In this document: positions 11,801-22,899 of the stretch, piece by piece | Layout: every line of letters begins with the position of its first letter | Position numbering within the stretch: the first letter of the stretch is position 1 | Source of the DNA: Amaurobius ferox | Taxonomy: Eukaryota; Arthropoda; Arachnida; Araneae; Amaurobiidae | Assembly: GCA_951213105.1 (NCBI GenBank) | Contig: OX578134.1 | Location: forward strand, 135,838,793 to 135,902,792 | Direction of reading: 5' to 3' | DNA length: 64,000 bases | Notes under the pieces: model-generated | What the model was told of the DNA's origin: nothing | What the model saw: the letters and a program-made list of their open reading frames with translations, nothing else | The model's database searches: none | Position numbers and translations under genes: made by a program

Positions 11801-12493
11801 TTCAGCTTCTTGTTGACGCATAGACACGTTTACTTGGACTGTATTTGACTGTTAATGGAGTTTACTCACCTCCCCCCCTTTCTTAAGCAAGAGGCACTGA
11901 GAAGATAAATTGCAAGGATTGCAAATGTTTAGTACTGCATCAAAATATTGAAATTTCGTTATTTTATTCACGCTACAGATGTTATCACTCGTGTTTAATT
12001 ATCTAAATTCGACTCTTTAATCCTTTAAAAATATTTATACGGCATCAATTTGCATAACACAAGCTATAAGCTTAAAAAACGTTAACAAGTTTAGCTGTTA
12101 TCTGAGATGTTTCAATGTCACTTCTGTTTTCATTCAATATCCTTCAAAAGCTTTCATCCAAAGTAAAAAAATCTTTCCAACCAAAGAATAAGCTTCCGGC
12201 AATTTAACTAGGACCATATCCATATAGTATTATATCTTATCAATCGTTTTTAATAAAACGTCTTCTTGCTTCTTTAGGAATTTCAAAGTAAGTAAAGTCT
12301 TATCAGATTATCTTTTTTTATCTTAAAAGCATGAAAAGGGAGGGAAATATTTTCTCCTTCCTTGACATGTGAAATTTTATTAAATAACGCTGCATGAGTC
12401 AATATGTTGAGTACAAAATAACTAAGATAGACAAAGTCAGTGAATGACGATTTAACTCGTTCTGGAAAAAATAAAAAATCTGAATATTTACCA
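11801..12493. other. AT-rich sequence, no feature seen
   Basis: Only a C-run at about 11870-11879 and short chance frames were noted. Confidence 0.4.
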
Positions 12494-13728
12494 AACAAGA
12501 AAGATCAATCATGCTTAAAGCATTGATTATGAAACACTTTCCAACTTCAATGCAATTTTATTTAAACATGTCTAAAATGCAATACAGTCCTCGATAATAT
12601 TTTAAAACTTATCACAATACTACATTAATTTATTATATTTGAAACCTTAAACCTTCATCGAAAAAAATGAACTTCATTTAAATGACGGCATTAAAGTATA
12701 AATTGCCTGGTTTAAATATCTCTAAAATGTGATACATTTCTCGGTAATAATTTTAGAATTATCATAATACTACGATAATTTATTATATTTGAAAACTTCA
12801 TCGAAAACAACTGAGATTCATTCAAATGACGTCATAAAAAATAACACGCCTGGCTCTCTCTATAAAAGCAACATTTCATTCATAAATAATTCCCCCATTC
12901 ATGTCATTCATCACAATACTATAATAATTTATTTTATTTAAAAATTAAGACCATTGAGCTACAAGTAAGTAATCTCTATGCGTAAAACTTCAGCGAAAAA
13001 TATCGTCCTTCTCTTTCTAAAATCAATGAATATTTCATTCGTATCAGCTAAGCAGACTCCATGGACTAAATTATTTTGTGTTAAAGAATTACAGCGATTC
13101 TAATACAACTCATTCTATATATTTTGCTGTTTACATTTTACATAGGTGAAAAATAGGCTTAATAGTAGAAATAATCATATTTGGATGAGCAATTAAACTG
13201 AAATATATTGTCATTGCGTTGTTTTAGTATGTAGATGCACAGATTTTAGGCAAAAATAAAGTAGTTTTAAGACGGATACAACGCTCAATATGAATTAAAA
13301 AGAACTTTAAAAATCACGATTTTGACACAAGATGGATGCCATATATCATTTTGAAGTGGGTCATGTGATCGTTTCATATCATGGACACGTGATCGCTTCA
13401 TATAAGAGGTGTTATTATTATTTTAATTTTTATTTAAAAAACTACTGAATATATTTCGCTGAATTTTTTTTTATATATTTTATGGAACAATTTGAATATT
13501 GCCTGAAATTTTCGAAGCAATTTGTGAATTTTAAATCCGCTTAAAAAATGCTTAAAAAATTAGGTCCCATAGGGCTCAATGTATTCCATTTTTTCAACCC
13601 GGGTTCAATCCAAAACTAATTGTGTGATATTATTCATTTATATTCCCATAGGTCCTATAGACCGTCTGAACAACATACTAAAATTTCATTTTGATTAAGT
13701 CATTTTTACGGCAGTTATCGTGCTAACG

Positions 13729-13766
<38 letters not shown>

Positions 13767-13814
13767 ATGAACAAAGTCATAAACACTTTTCAACTTTGTT
13801 GTAAAGTGTTAAAA
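12494..13814 (+). mobile_element. dispersed repeat R1, copy A (full length, HINE-like)
   Basis: About 1.32 kb. The left end is AACAAGAAAGATCAATCATG with an imperfect palindrome around ATCATGCTTAAAGCATTGAT. About three internal tandem units of roughly 150 bp follow (CTAAAATG-GATACA then TAATTTATTATATTTGAAA). Then come a unique core, a (GACA)n run near 13730-13765, and the terminal stem-loop at 13782-13810, where AACACTTT pairs with AAAGTGTT and an inner CAAC pairs with GTTG. There is no open frame and there are no terminal inverted repeats. The layout matches what is known of Helentron-derived non-autonomous elements, but family membership is inferred. Confidence 0.8.
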
Positions 13815-14503
13815 AGTATTTTGTTATATATGGTTAAGCTGTGTATATGAAAACTGTATAGAAAAATGAAAGAAATGTTCTTAATTGTTAAGTAACTGTG
13901 AAATTTTTAATATAAATCTTTCTTTTGCTGTAGATGAGAAAAATAGTTTTGAAAAGTTAATTTTTAAGATGCTTCTCGGAATAAAATATTAAGAATGTGA
14001 CTCTATTGACTTGATTATACTTGTATGCCCTCTTACAGTTAAGCTCGATTTTGTACATCGGGCAGAATTTATCAAGTTAAGTACGTATTGACTCCAAATT
14101 TCACAGAAAAATTCTATGATGATTTATTTAGTAAATCAAACTTTAATGAGACTAAACATGTACATGTAGGGGTTTTATTCACCTTTAACTTTCTACAATA
14201 GATACATAGGAATGTTAAACATTCTGAGTGATGATAGAGGGGCAGAGCAATGTTTAATGTAAAGAATGGACACCACGAACCCTGATATATGCTTGGCATT
14301 GACAATTCATCCACTGAATTAAGTGATCTAAGACGACATAGAGTGATGATTGCTATTCCTGTTTCAAGAGCAGTTTTCCCTAGAGGGTGGTGGGAGAGAG
14401 TAGCAGGTAGAGTCTACTCTCCCGAGAGCAAATATTTTCGATTATGATCCGGGGAATATGCTAGTCACTCCATATGCTCATTATCTTTACTTTGAAGGTA
14501 GTC
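13815..14503. other. unassigned sequence
   Basis: No recognisable gene or element. A small symmetric motif, GAGGGTGGTGGGAGAGAGTA, occurs near 14382. Confidence 0.4.
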
Positions 14504-15010
14504 TTACATTAGACTCGCTCTATGTGGGTGAGCATAGCGGTTAAATAAAAAAAAATTCCATCTGAATGTAGCTGCATGAAGTCTGACATAGAGATTCAGG
14601 ACTTCGTGGCGGTACCTTTGCACTGTCAGAGAAAACGTGGTCGATATGGCCTCCCATTGAAAAGTCAGCATATACATTCTCACAACTACCACCAAAAGCA
14701 TCGTCTTTAACGATGCTATTGAACTGGATGCGTTTTTCTTGTACTCCGATGCAGGGTTATTTTCCTCAACGCCTGATTGCAGAACCAGACTTGATTAGTC
14801 GGTGAAGATAACATTCGTTCATTCTGCTTGGCTGTAAAGTTGCTCTTCTGGCCCTGAAGCTCAACGGGATGCAAACTTTTGATATCCGTGCAAAAACGCT
14901 CTTTGTTCGCAGTCCTCGCCTCATAGTATTGGCCGTTATTCGCCTCCCTATAACTGCAGTAACAACCCCTCCTAGAGTTTGTACTGTTACTCACCGATTA
15001 CGTCTTGTCC
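14504..15010 (-). pseudogene. Tc1-like transposase relic
   Basis: The minus strand encodes pieces of a Tc1-family DDE transposase in shifting frames: SNST-like HTH residues near 14990, a HPVELQGQKSNF-like segment, a WFCNQALR segment corresponding to the region after the first catalytic Asp, FGGSCENVYADFSMGG corresponding to the GGGSVMVWGGIS region, and QRYRHEVLNLYVRLHAATF ending at AHPHRASLM, which corresponds to DDNARPHRA. At the second catalytic site the Asp-Asp-Asn is replaced by N-R-Y. Several stops and frame changes make it non-functional. The third acidic residue lies beyond the recognisable part, and no terminal repeats were found. Confidence 0.7.
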
Positions 15011-16185
15011 CTAAAGCTAAGTTTTGACACATGTTTCAATATTTGCATATTCTGCTCGAAATCCACAGCAAGTTTCGCTCAGTGAAATTCGCGCATGTTC
15101 TTTCTATCTGAGAATTTGCACTTCATGTCTTTAGATAGGAAGTGTAACTTTGTATTGTGAGATTTTAATGCCCATGTATGTCACAATTTATATTAAAAAT
15201 AAAAATATATTTTTAAGCTGGCAACGTGCTTGTGAATAGAATGCATTTGATCCATTCACTTGATTTGAGTGAATTCATACTATTTTACAAATATAATCAA
15301 TTTCAAAGTCCTAGATTAGTGCAGTGATTATACTATCTTAGAGCATAAAATAATCATAGTTCATGGAAATCATGATATATCAAGGAAATATTCATAGTTC
15401 TATGTAAGAAGCAATGCTATCAAAACCATTTGAAGAAATTAAAATTAAATCGCTAAACACTAATACTAGTAAAGCAGTAATGAAATTTATACTTTTCATT
15501 TGTTTAAAAGATTTATGTACTATTCGTGTAAATCATTAGCAATTCTATTGATTTGGATTTTTCTTCATAATGTCTACTAATGTGATCTACACATTGTTGG
15601 ATGATTAGTCACCGGTTGAATTTTTCTTCTGCCTCCATTATTCAAAGGTGCTCCTCAGTTTTTAATTTGGATTCCTTTAAATATTTTTATATTAAAGAAA
15701 ACTCTAGTAATCTAGTTAATGACTCTAGTAATCTAGTTAATGTCATTTCTCAGAGGTATGGCATAGTCACGTCTGATTTTTTTGTTCCTTTGAATTCATA
15801 TTCTCTGTATTTCATTTTATTGTTTTTCTTATTTCTTTCTCATGTTCCTATTTTTTAATTTCTTATTTTTATTGTTTTATTAACATCTATAACTTGCTTT
15901 AGCGACTAGGTGGCGCCAATATATTATGATGTCGTTTGGCCATTCATGTTTAACCGACATTATTATATGCTTATTTGGGTGATTAGTTTAGGTCTAGACT
16001 TTTGCGCTGATGAATGAAATTCAGTTGATTAGCAAAACGTACGTATGCTTATTATAATTTATTTTCTCTGAATTTTATGTTATAAACCAGTTTGTTACTG
16101 AAGTTTTTTCGCCATTCTTAGTAGTTTGTCAGCCAATGAAAAGGGCCTGACATAAATATTTACCTTCACCTGTTCTAGTAGTAAA
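15011..16185. other. unassigned AT-rich sequence with a small tandem duplication
   Basis: A 21-bp unit, ACTCTAGTAATCTAGTTAAT plus G, is duplicated head to tail at 15701-15721 and 15722-15742. Otherwise nothing recognisable. Confidence 0.45.
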
Positions 16186-16460
16186 TTTGATGGATATTTT
16201 CAATAGAAAAATTTGATGGAAAAATGAGATGGAAATTTTTGATGGAGAAATTCCATGGATATATTCGAAAGAGAAATTCTATGATTACTTTTGATGGAAA
16301 ATCTCGAGTGAAAATTTTTGTGGATATTTTTGATGAATATATTTGTTTTCAGATAAAAAACTCCAATGGATATTTTTAATTGAGAATTTTGATGAAGGCA
16401 TTATGAAACTATTTTCGATGAAAAATTTTGATGGATACTTTCGATAAAAAAATTTTTTGA
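16186..16460. repeat. AT-rich minisatellite, about 26-bp degenerate unit
   Basis: About ten imperfect units built on TTTGATGGATATTTTCGATG and similar. On the minus strand it stays open and gives a repetitive K-YP-KFF-like peptide, which is a property of the repeat and not evidence of a gene. Confidence 0.7.
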
Positions 16461-17531
16461 AAAAAATAATATGTACATACATATATATGTATATAATTAG
16501 TTTATTCGTTATATATGTTACATATATATGTATATAATTAGTTTATTTATATATATAATTTATTCTTTATTAATAAGACATATAATTATCATTGAATTTA
16601 AAATGACAAATAGTATTTTAAAACGACAAATAAAAATTGTGCTGTAAGAACATATTTTATTTTCAAAATATGTAATTTTAAGTTATAAATGATATCAAAA
16701 TCTGTTAATTTGATTTTAATTTAGATTACCTTTTCTAATAATAACAATTAATAACAGCCTCGAGTGATTTTACTCAATTAAGATTCCACTTCATACCATA
16801 ATAAAAATTTTGTGTAAATGAATTCGTATTTATATCTCCGTGATATCATCAAAAAGACTCTTAAGCTTTAGACTGATATAACTTAATTTACATAAATCCA
16901 TTATTTGTCTGATTGAAATTATTAAATATAAAATGAAATATAAAAACAACATGCATACTAGAGTTATTACGAGGACAGATCGAAATTACAACCTTGTCCT
17001 TTAGAAAAGTTATAATGAAAGCAAGCCAGGATCCACCGTAATGAGTTGCGAATAATTCAAATTACAATTCAGGTGAAATTACGAAATAAATTTGTCTCTT
17101 TTAATTAAATGCAAATTAATACCTCGGTTCGCTAGTTTTGAAGAGCGCCTGAACGAAGGATTTGATATTTCCCTCGAGATTTTATTAATATAAATTTTAT
17201 TAATAATTATTTTGAAGCCTTAAATGGATTACAAAAGCATTTTAATTGCACCACAATCAGAAATTATATATAGAATTTGGATGAATTGTAAATTGTATAA
17301 TTTGCATATTCTCTTTGAAAAAGTGTTCGATAAATGGTGTGTATTCACCTAGGCAAAAGAAAATACATATACGTCAATAGGATTGCAATAATTCTATCGA
17401 ATTTTATTTGATTAGCTCATTTTAATCGAAAGTTTTCCTGCTTCAAAACTCAGCCATTATTGTAAATATGGTAGATTTGTATGGATGCTCAAACGTCTAT
17501 AAAAATCAGCCAAGAGATTTTTAATCCTTAG

Positions 17532-17534
<3 letters not shown>
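16461..17534. other. AT-rich sequence
   Basis: Contains a short direct duplication of ACATATATATGTATATAATT near 16475 and 16519. No gene seen. Confidence 0.4.

Positions 17535-17585
<51 letters not shown>
17535..17585. repeat. (AT)n microsatellite
   Basis: Uninterrupted AT dinucleotides. A second, imperfect TA-rich block at about 17729-17776 directly precedes the left end of the DDE transposon. Confidence 0.95.
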
Positions 17586-17589
<4 letters not shown>

Positions 17590-17889
17590 AGATAGAAGTT
17601 GCAACTCAAAAAACACCAACATTAAAAAATGCCTAACAAATAAAAAAGTCTCAAACAGAGAATCATCAATCTATTGGAAAATAAAATGCAAACCTCCAGT
17701 CAAGCTGAAAACAAACAACAAACATCAATATATATATATATATATACAATATATATATATATATATAACATATATACAATGTTTTTAAAGTCGCGCAACC
17801 CACATTTCGTTTGATATTTCCCAATACGAAAAAGACAAAAATATGAAATATTCACAGTAAATAGTTTAATGTCTGCATAACATCGTGCG

Positions 17890-18194
17890 TTATAACAAAT
17901 GCTGAAAATGACAACCACTTGTTGCCAAGCACAGTTCTACTCAACGACAGTTATTTGTAGCTACACGATGCAGCATATCGTTGGGAATGGATGCAGTGAT
18001 GTTGCCCTTTAAGGCTTCGATTGTCTTTGGATTGTTTGCGTATACACGTTCTTTGCGCTAAAACCATAGAAAGAAATCAGGGGATCTGGGTGGCCATAGT
18101 CCACGTGAAATGACCCTATCACCAAACACTGATTCAACGACTGCCAGGGATAATGCTCCACAGTAAATACACGCTCCGGTAAACTGAGCGCCAT
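17890..18194 (-). pseudogene. DDE transposase remnant with large internal deletion
   Basis: On the minus strand ATG 18192-18194 opens MALSLPERVFTVEHY, which resembles the N-terminal HTH (DUF4817-type) of an arthropod Tc1/mariner-related transposase. The reading then jumps to the C-terminal catalytic end. In a second frame, LWPPRSPDF near 18074-18100 shows the conserved Asp of the SPD motif. This is followed by an NITASIPNDMLHRVATN-like segment and a C-terminus ending HFQHLL at a TAA (17890-17892). The whole centre of the protein, including the first two catalytic acids, is missing, and there is at least one frameshift and one stop. The element may have been mobilised in trans. Confidence 0.7.
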
Positions 18195-18255
18195 TTTAGA
18201 ACTATGTGAACTGACTCTGTACTAACAACGCCATCTATTGTGCAATATATGATGT

Positions 18256-19985
18256 ATAAATAGCGTGAAATTCAAACATCCCTTAATCGAATCCCTTAGC
18301 CCAGAAGACGTATCGCTCTGGCAATTCGCAAAAAGACTCAGGAAACCTCAAATTAAGCTCCCGCCACTAATAGATGGTGCTAAAATCGCGTACTCAGACG
18401 AGGAAAAAGCCGAGGCGCTCGCAAGCCATTATGAAAAACAATTCCAACCAAACCACGATCTAATGTGTCAGGACACCCTGAGAATGGTTAGTCAAACTTT
18501 AAATAAATTCAGGAATTCCCCGGTAACCGCTGAGATTGACCCAGCCACCCCGCAGGAGATAGTAGAAATTATTAAAAATCTCTAAAACCGTAAAAGCCCA
18601 GGGCACGACAAAATCAGAAATATTGCGGTTAAAAACCTCCCTTAAACGTAATATGTTACTTGACTATCTTAATAAATAAAATATTAAAACTAAACTATTT
18701 CCCCAAAGAATGGAAGGAAGCTATAATTATAACAATCCATAAGCCTGGTGAGGATGCCACAATTCCAGCCAACTACAGACCAATTAGCTTGCTACCGACA
18801 CTTAATAAAATTACTGAGAAAATTATTCTTAAGAGACTGAACACGCACCTTAGTGAGAATGACATTATCATTCCGGAGCAGTTTGGATTTCGGCCAAAGC
18901 ACTCCACCACTCATCAATTGCTGAGAGTGGTAGAGTACATATCTTCTGGTCTCAATAACAAGACACCCACAGCTGCGATTTTTCTGGACATACAAAAAGC
19001 CTTTGATAAAGTATGGCACTGTGGATTAGCGTACAAATTGATCACTTTAAAAGTCCCTGACGCACTTGTCAAACTTTTAATCTCATACTTAAATAACAGA
19101 CACTTTCAAGTCAGAGTAGGAGGTAACTTATCTACACCCAAGCTCATTAAAAGTAGTGTACCGCAAGGTTCTATCCTGGGCCCGACACTCTTTAACATAT
19201 ACCTGAACGACATCCCTAGGACTCCAAACACAGAGCTGGCACTCTATGCAGACGACAGTGCGATACTTGCAAAACACCCATATGTCTCAGTAATGCACAG
19301 ACAGCTACAACAACACTTAGACATACTCCAAACTTGGCTGGAAAAATGGCGAATAAAATTAAACCCCAATAAATGTCATTGGATTTATTTCTCTAGAAAA
19401 CGTAAACCTCCGCCGCCTCTGTACATAAACAACCATGCCCTAAAAGCGGAAAAATCTACTAAATACCTAGGTGTAACGATAGATTCCCACCTAACCTGGA
19501 AACAGCACGTAACGAACTTAATCAAAAAAGCGTATATGGCCACAGGAGCCTTATACCCAATGATAGGAAACGGAAATCTAAGTTATCAAAATAAACTCCT
19601 AATTTATAAATCGGTCATCCGCCCGGGAATGCTGTATTCAGCACCCGTATGGGGATATGCCTGTAAAACTACAATAGACCTCCTAGAGACAAAACAAAAC
19701 AAAATCCTACGGATTATCAGGAAAGCTCCCAGGTACTTAAGAAACTCGGTAATTAGGAATGACTTCAAAATAAAAACTGTTAGAGCCCAAATTAAAAAGC
19801 TAGCGCTTAAATTTTACAGAAATTTGCCATCCGTTCCAAACGAACTGTTATTCAATCTGCATGACTATGATCATCGCAAGGCCAAATCTCGTAAGAGACC
19901 CCATGCTGTTCTAAACATCGATAATCGGAATTAAAAGATCCCACCTCAAACATCTGATTTTTAAATAAAACTCGCGACTATTATT

Positions 19986-20020
<35 letters not shown>
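18256..20020 (+). mobile_element. 5'-truncated jockey-clade non-LTR retrotransposon
   Basis: The sequence begins abruptly within the linker before the reverse transcriptase and ends after the ORF with an AATAAA-like signal and a run of 31 A (19990-20020). The endonuclease part and ORF1 are absent, as is normal for a 5'-truncated copy. The start is placed at about 18256 (plus or minus 15) because transposase-like sequence lies on the other side. No target-site duplication could be matched between the two edges. The sequence after the A-run (20021-20165) is similar in composition to the element and may still belong to it. Confidence 0.85.
18265..19934 (+). pseudogene. jockey-type reverse transcriptase, ORF2 fragment
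   Basis: It encodes the reverse transcriptase that would copy the element RNA at a nicked target. Part 1 (18265-18585) holds the pre-RT linker (SLSPEDVSLW, EEKAEALASHYEKQFQPN) and ends at a substitution stop, TAA 18583-18585. Coding continues as NRKSPGHDKI, and a one-base frameshift near 18640 leads into 18660-19934. In that 424-residue part the RT motifs follow in order: YRPISLLP (39-46), GFRPKHSTTHQL (76-87), FLDIQKAFDKVWH (108-120, catalytic D110), SVPQGSILGP (166-175), YADD (196-199, catalytic Asp pair) and KYLGVTID (268-275). The catalytic core is intact, and only one stop and one frameshift are seen, so it is a young copy. It is dead because of truncation. Confidence 0.93.
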
Positions 20021-20022
<2 letters not shown>

Positions 20023-20336
20023 CTAAACTCTAAACTGCCAAAACGCTAGGTAACCCTTAGATCTGCATCAACTTCCCAAACTGCTTAAACTCTAAATGTG
20101 CAACAAACTGCCACACTAGGAGCTAGGACAAATAATAAAAAGTAGTAAATAAAAACCTCGAACCTCCAATTAGGGTCACTGAATTAATGTCACAGTTTGA
20201 CGATAAGAACCACATATTGAAACTGGAGATTAAAGGCGCTTCGCGCCTGGTGCTCTGTCTTGTACGACACTACGATATATCTGTCTTTATATTTATGAGA
20301 GATATCAACCGAAATGTGGGTTGCGCGACTTTAGAA

Positions 20337-20425
20337 ACACCCTGTATATATATACAGGGTGTCCCTGTATATATATACAGTACCTGTATATATATACCCT
20401 CTATATATATACAGGGTGTCCCAAA
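20337..20425. repeat. TA-rich palindromic block between element ends
   Basis: Positions 20337-20362 form a perfect 26-base palindrome: ACACCCTG, a TA run, then CAGGGTGT. A second CTG-(TA)n-CAG palindrome follows at about 20365-20380. The block ends in another CAGGGTGTCCC at about 20412. CAGGGTGTCCC resembles the start of a further TA-target transposon running to the right. Confidence 0.75.
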
Positions 20426-21388
20426 GACTTTGCCCTCGGCTCTTTTATACCTCCAATTCAAGGAAATATATATATATATATATATGTATGATCGTGTATT
20501 AGATTGCTTTTCTAAAGATCTTAGAGCAAAATATTTTTCTGGTCTGGCTGCTGTTAGCGAACTTTGCCCTTGACAAGAAAAATTAGTGAAAAATACAGTT
20601 AGCTAGTCATTTTTGACTGGAAAGGCTGAGTTATGAGAAAAATGCAATTTTCGATATTTATAAATGTACTAATCGAATATCGTTGAAAATCAACGGTCTC
20701 AAAATAAGCTAACTCCGAATTATATGTATTTTTAAATAATGCGAGTTTTTCAGTGAGACTTATGGAACTGTTTACCCGTGCCCCAAATTTGAAATTTCCA
20801 TCCAATTCAAAACAGGGCATTTCTCATTTTTTTGACCAATCGAACTTTTCGGCGTGCACTATTACTAAAATACCAAACGTTGCAACACATTTAAGTTTTT
20901 TCGTTTTTCCATCATATGGTCTATACTGTTATCAAAATTCAAGTCTTTATCTCACTTCTGCCGTTTCCAAACATTCTAAATTTCGAACGTTTTGTGTGGG
21001 GAGCACCTATCAAATTTAAATTTTAATCTAAATTATGTTTTTAGTGTCTCTTATCAAATTGTTCACCCGTGGTACTAAATTTTGTCTCTATCTTTAACAA
21101 CAACAACAAAAAAAAACGTGTTTCTCATTCATTCACATTTCGGAGTGCGGCATTCCTAAACTAGCAAATATTTGACAACCTGAAATTGTACACTTTCTTT
21201 CTTTTGAATATCCTACTCTCACATCAAATTCAAAGTCTCTATCTCATTGCAAAGTATGTTTTCCTATCATTTAACCTTTCGAATGTTTTGGTATGAAGCA
21301 TCTCCTCTACTAAACGTTTTTAAAAAGATCGACTTTTACAGAAGATTTTATCGAACTATTGACTGGTGTAACAAATTTCAAGTACTTA

Positions 21389-22618
21389 CAGATGGGGTAC
21401 AAAATAATACGAACACCTGTGGAAAAGCATGCTGCGTTTTACCCCTACAGTACAGTCTCGCCACCTGGAACAGAAGTCTGCCACCTAGTGGCCGTGAAAG
21501 GGAATGTATCATTCTTTCAACAGCAGTCATAGGTGTTACATGTCTCTATCATACTTTCTGAGACACGCTGCATTATCAGACCTGACAGAGTTCCAAAGAG
21601 GTATGATTGTTGGAGCGCGTTTAGCCGGAGTCTTGGTGACGGAAACATCAAACCTTTTGGGGCGTGCAAGAAGCACGGTATCAGCCGTTATGACAGCATA
21701 CACGAAAGACGCTAAGGTGGCATCTTCAAAGCACAACATTGGGCGAAAGATAAAGCTTAATGATAAGGATAGCCGGGTCTTGAAGCGCATAGTGGCCCAA
21801 AAGCACAAGTAATCCTTATCAGAGATAATATCCGAAATGAACAGTCATCCGCAGGACCCCATTTCAAGCAAAACTGTCAAAAGGGAATTCCATGCTGCGA
21901 AAATTTATGGTAGAGTGACAATTCGTAAACCGTTGTTGACATCACGTAATGTTCCCAAGAGACGCAAATGATGCAGAGTCCACATAAGCTGATCCCCATA
22001 GCAGTGGCAACGAGTCATCTGGTCTAATGAATCAGCATTCACACTATTTCAGACCACCGGGCGTGTTTATGTTACTCCTGACTGCCTCTTGCCGATTGCG
22101 AAGTATGGAGGTGGCTCCCTTTAAGTATAAGGTGCGATATCTTGGAACGGTCTTGAACCACTTGTTACTCTGCATGGGAAGAACAAAGCTGATCACTATC
22201 GGAGCATTCTGGGGAATCATGCCCATCCTTTTGTCCAGACTTTATTCCCTGGAGAGCGACCAGATTTTCAAGACGCCATACTACGCGGTGTGTTCAAGCA
22301 TAGTTCGAGGAGCATGACGATGAAATGGAGGACATCTCGGCTGGCCCCTTCAGTCTCCTGACTTGAACATTATTGAACATTTGTGGAGATATTTGGAGTC
22401 CAAACTTAGTGCTCGAGTTCCGGCTCCAAACACACTTTCGGATTTAGAAACTGCTCTGCAGGAGGAATGGCTTCATATTTTCTTAAATGTGCATGACCTC
22501 TATGCATCTATCCCACGTTGCATACAATGTGTACTCCCGTCAAAGGGTGGTCCAACCCCCTATTTATAAAGATTTTCTCTTACTTCACAGGTGTTCGTAT
22601 TATTTTGTCCCCCATCTG
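21389..22618 (+). mobile_element. Tc1-like DNA transposon, 1.23 kb, defective
   Basis: Inverted ends of about 33 bp: left CAGATGGGGTACAAAATAAT from 21389, right its reverse complement ending CCCCATCTG at 22618 with one or two differences. TA is present on both outer sides (21387-21388 and 22619-22620), the target duplication typical of Tc1/mariner elements. The single gene inside is broken. Confidence 0.93.
21504..22569 (+). pseudogene. Tc1-like transposase pseudogene
   Basis: The N-terminal part has the paired-type HTH of Tc1 transposases (DLTEFQRGMIVGARLAG, then LLGRARSTVSAVMTAYTKD). The frame continues past stops at 21810-21812, 21969-21971 and others to WSNESAFTLFQTTGRVYV, where the first catalytic Asp of WSDES is Asn. 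A short in-frame gap precedes CLLPIAKYGGGSL. After further stops and a frame change, WPLQSPD, then a stop in one frame, and LNIIEHLWRYLESKLSARVP restore the end, with the catalytic Glu of IIEHLW present. The C-terminus ends SKGGPTPYL just before the right inverted repeat. The normal family length is about 340 residues. Not functional. Confidence 0.9.
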
Positions 22619-22899
22619 TATATCATTTAAAAGAAAGCGTTTCTCATTTATTCTGCAAATCGAACCTTTTAGTGTGCAGCATTCTTAAAGTAGCAAATAC
22701 TGGAAGACTAAAATTATACACCACTTCCTTCCGAACGATCTGCCCATACACCAAATATGAAGTCTAGCAAATCCCAAAATATGCTTTTCCATCATTTCAT
22801 CTTTCGAATGTTTTGGGATGAAGCAACGAGCCTTATTTAAAATTTAATATTTCTAGGAGTTTCGATTGACCCGTGTACTAAATTGAAATTTTCTATTTA

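Larger units (their letters stand above)
17777..20344 (-). mobile_element. DDE transposon with matching inverted ends, split by a jockey insertion
   Basis: The left edge (17777 onward: CAATGTTTTTAAAGTCGCGC then AACCCACATTTCGTTTGATA) is the inverted counterpart of 20303-20344, whose reverse complement reads CAGGGTGTTTCTAAAGTCGC then GCAACCCACATTTCGGTTGA. Similarity extends for some 60 bases. Both ends abut TA-rich repeats, as expected for a TA-target element. Between them lie a transposase remnant on the minus strand (17890-18194) and a jockey retrotransposon. Confidence 0.75.

Noticed and set aside
13782..13814. Classical Helitron 3' end
   Set aside because: The hairpin is not followed by CTRR and the other end does not begin with TC, so a canonical Helitron is not supported. 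Only the Helentron/HINE variant remains as a hypothesis.
16285..16482. 65-codon repetitive minus frame
   Set aside because: The repeated peptide follows from the 26-bp AT-rich minisatellite; there is no start context or conserved domain.
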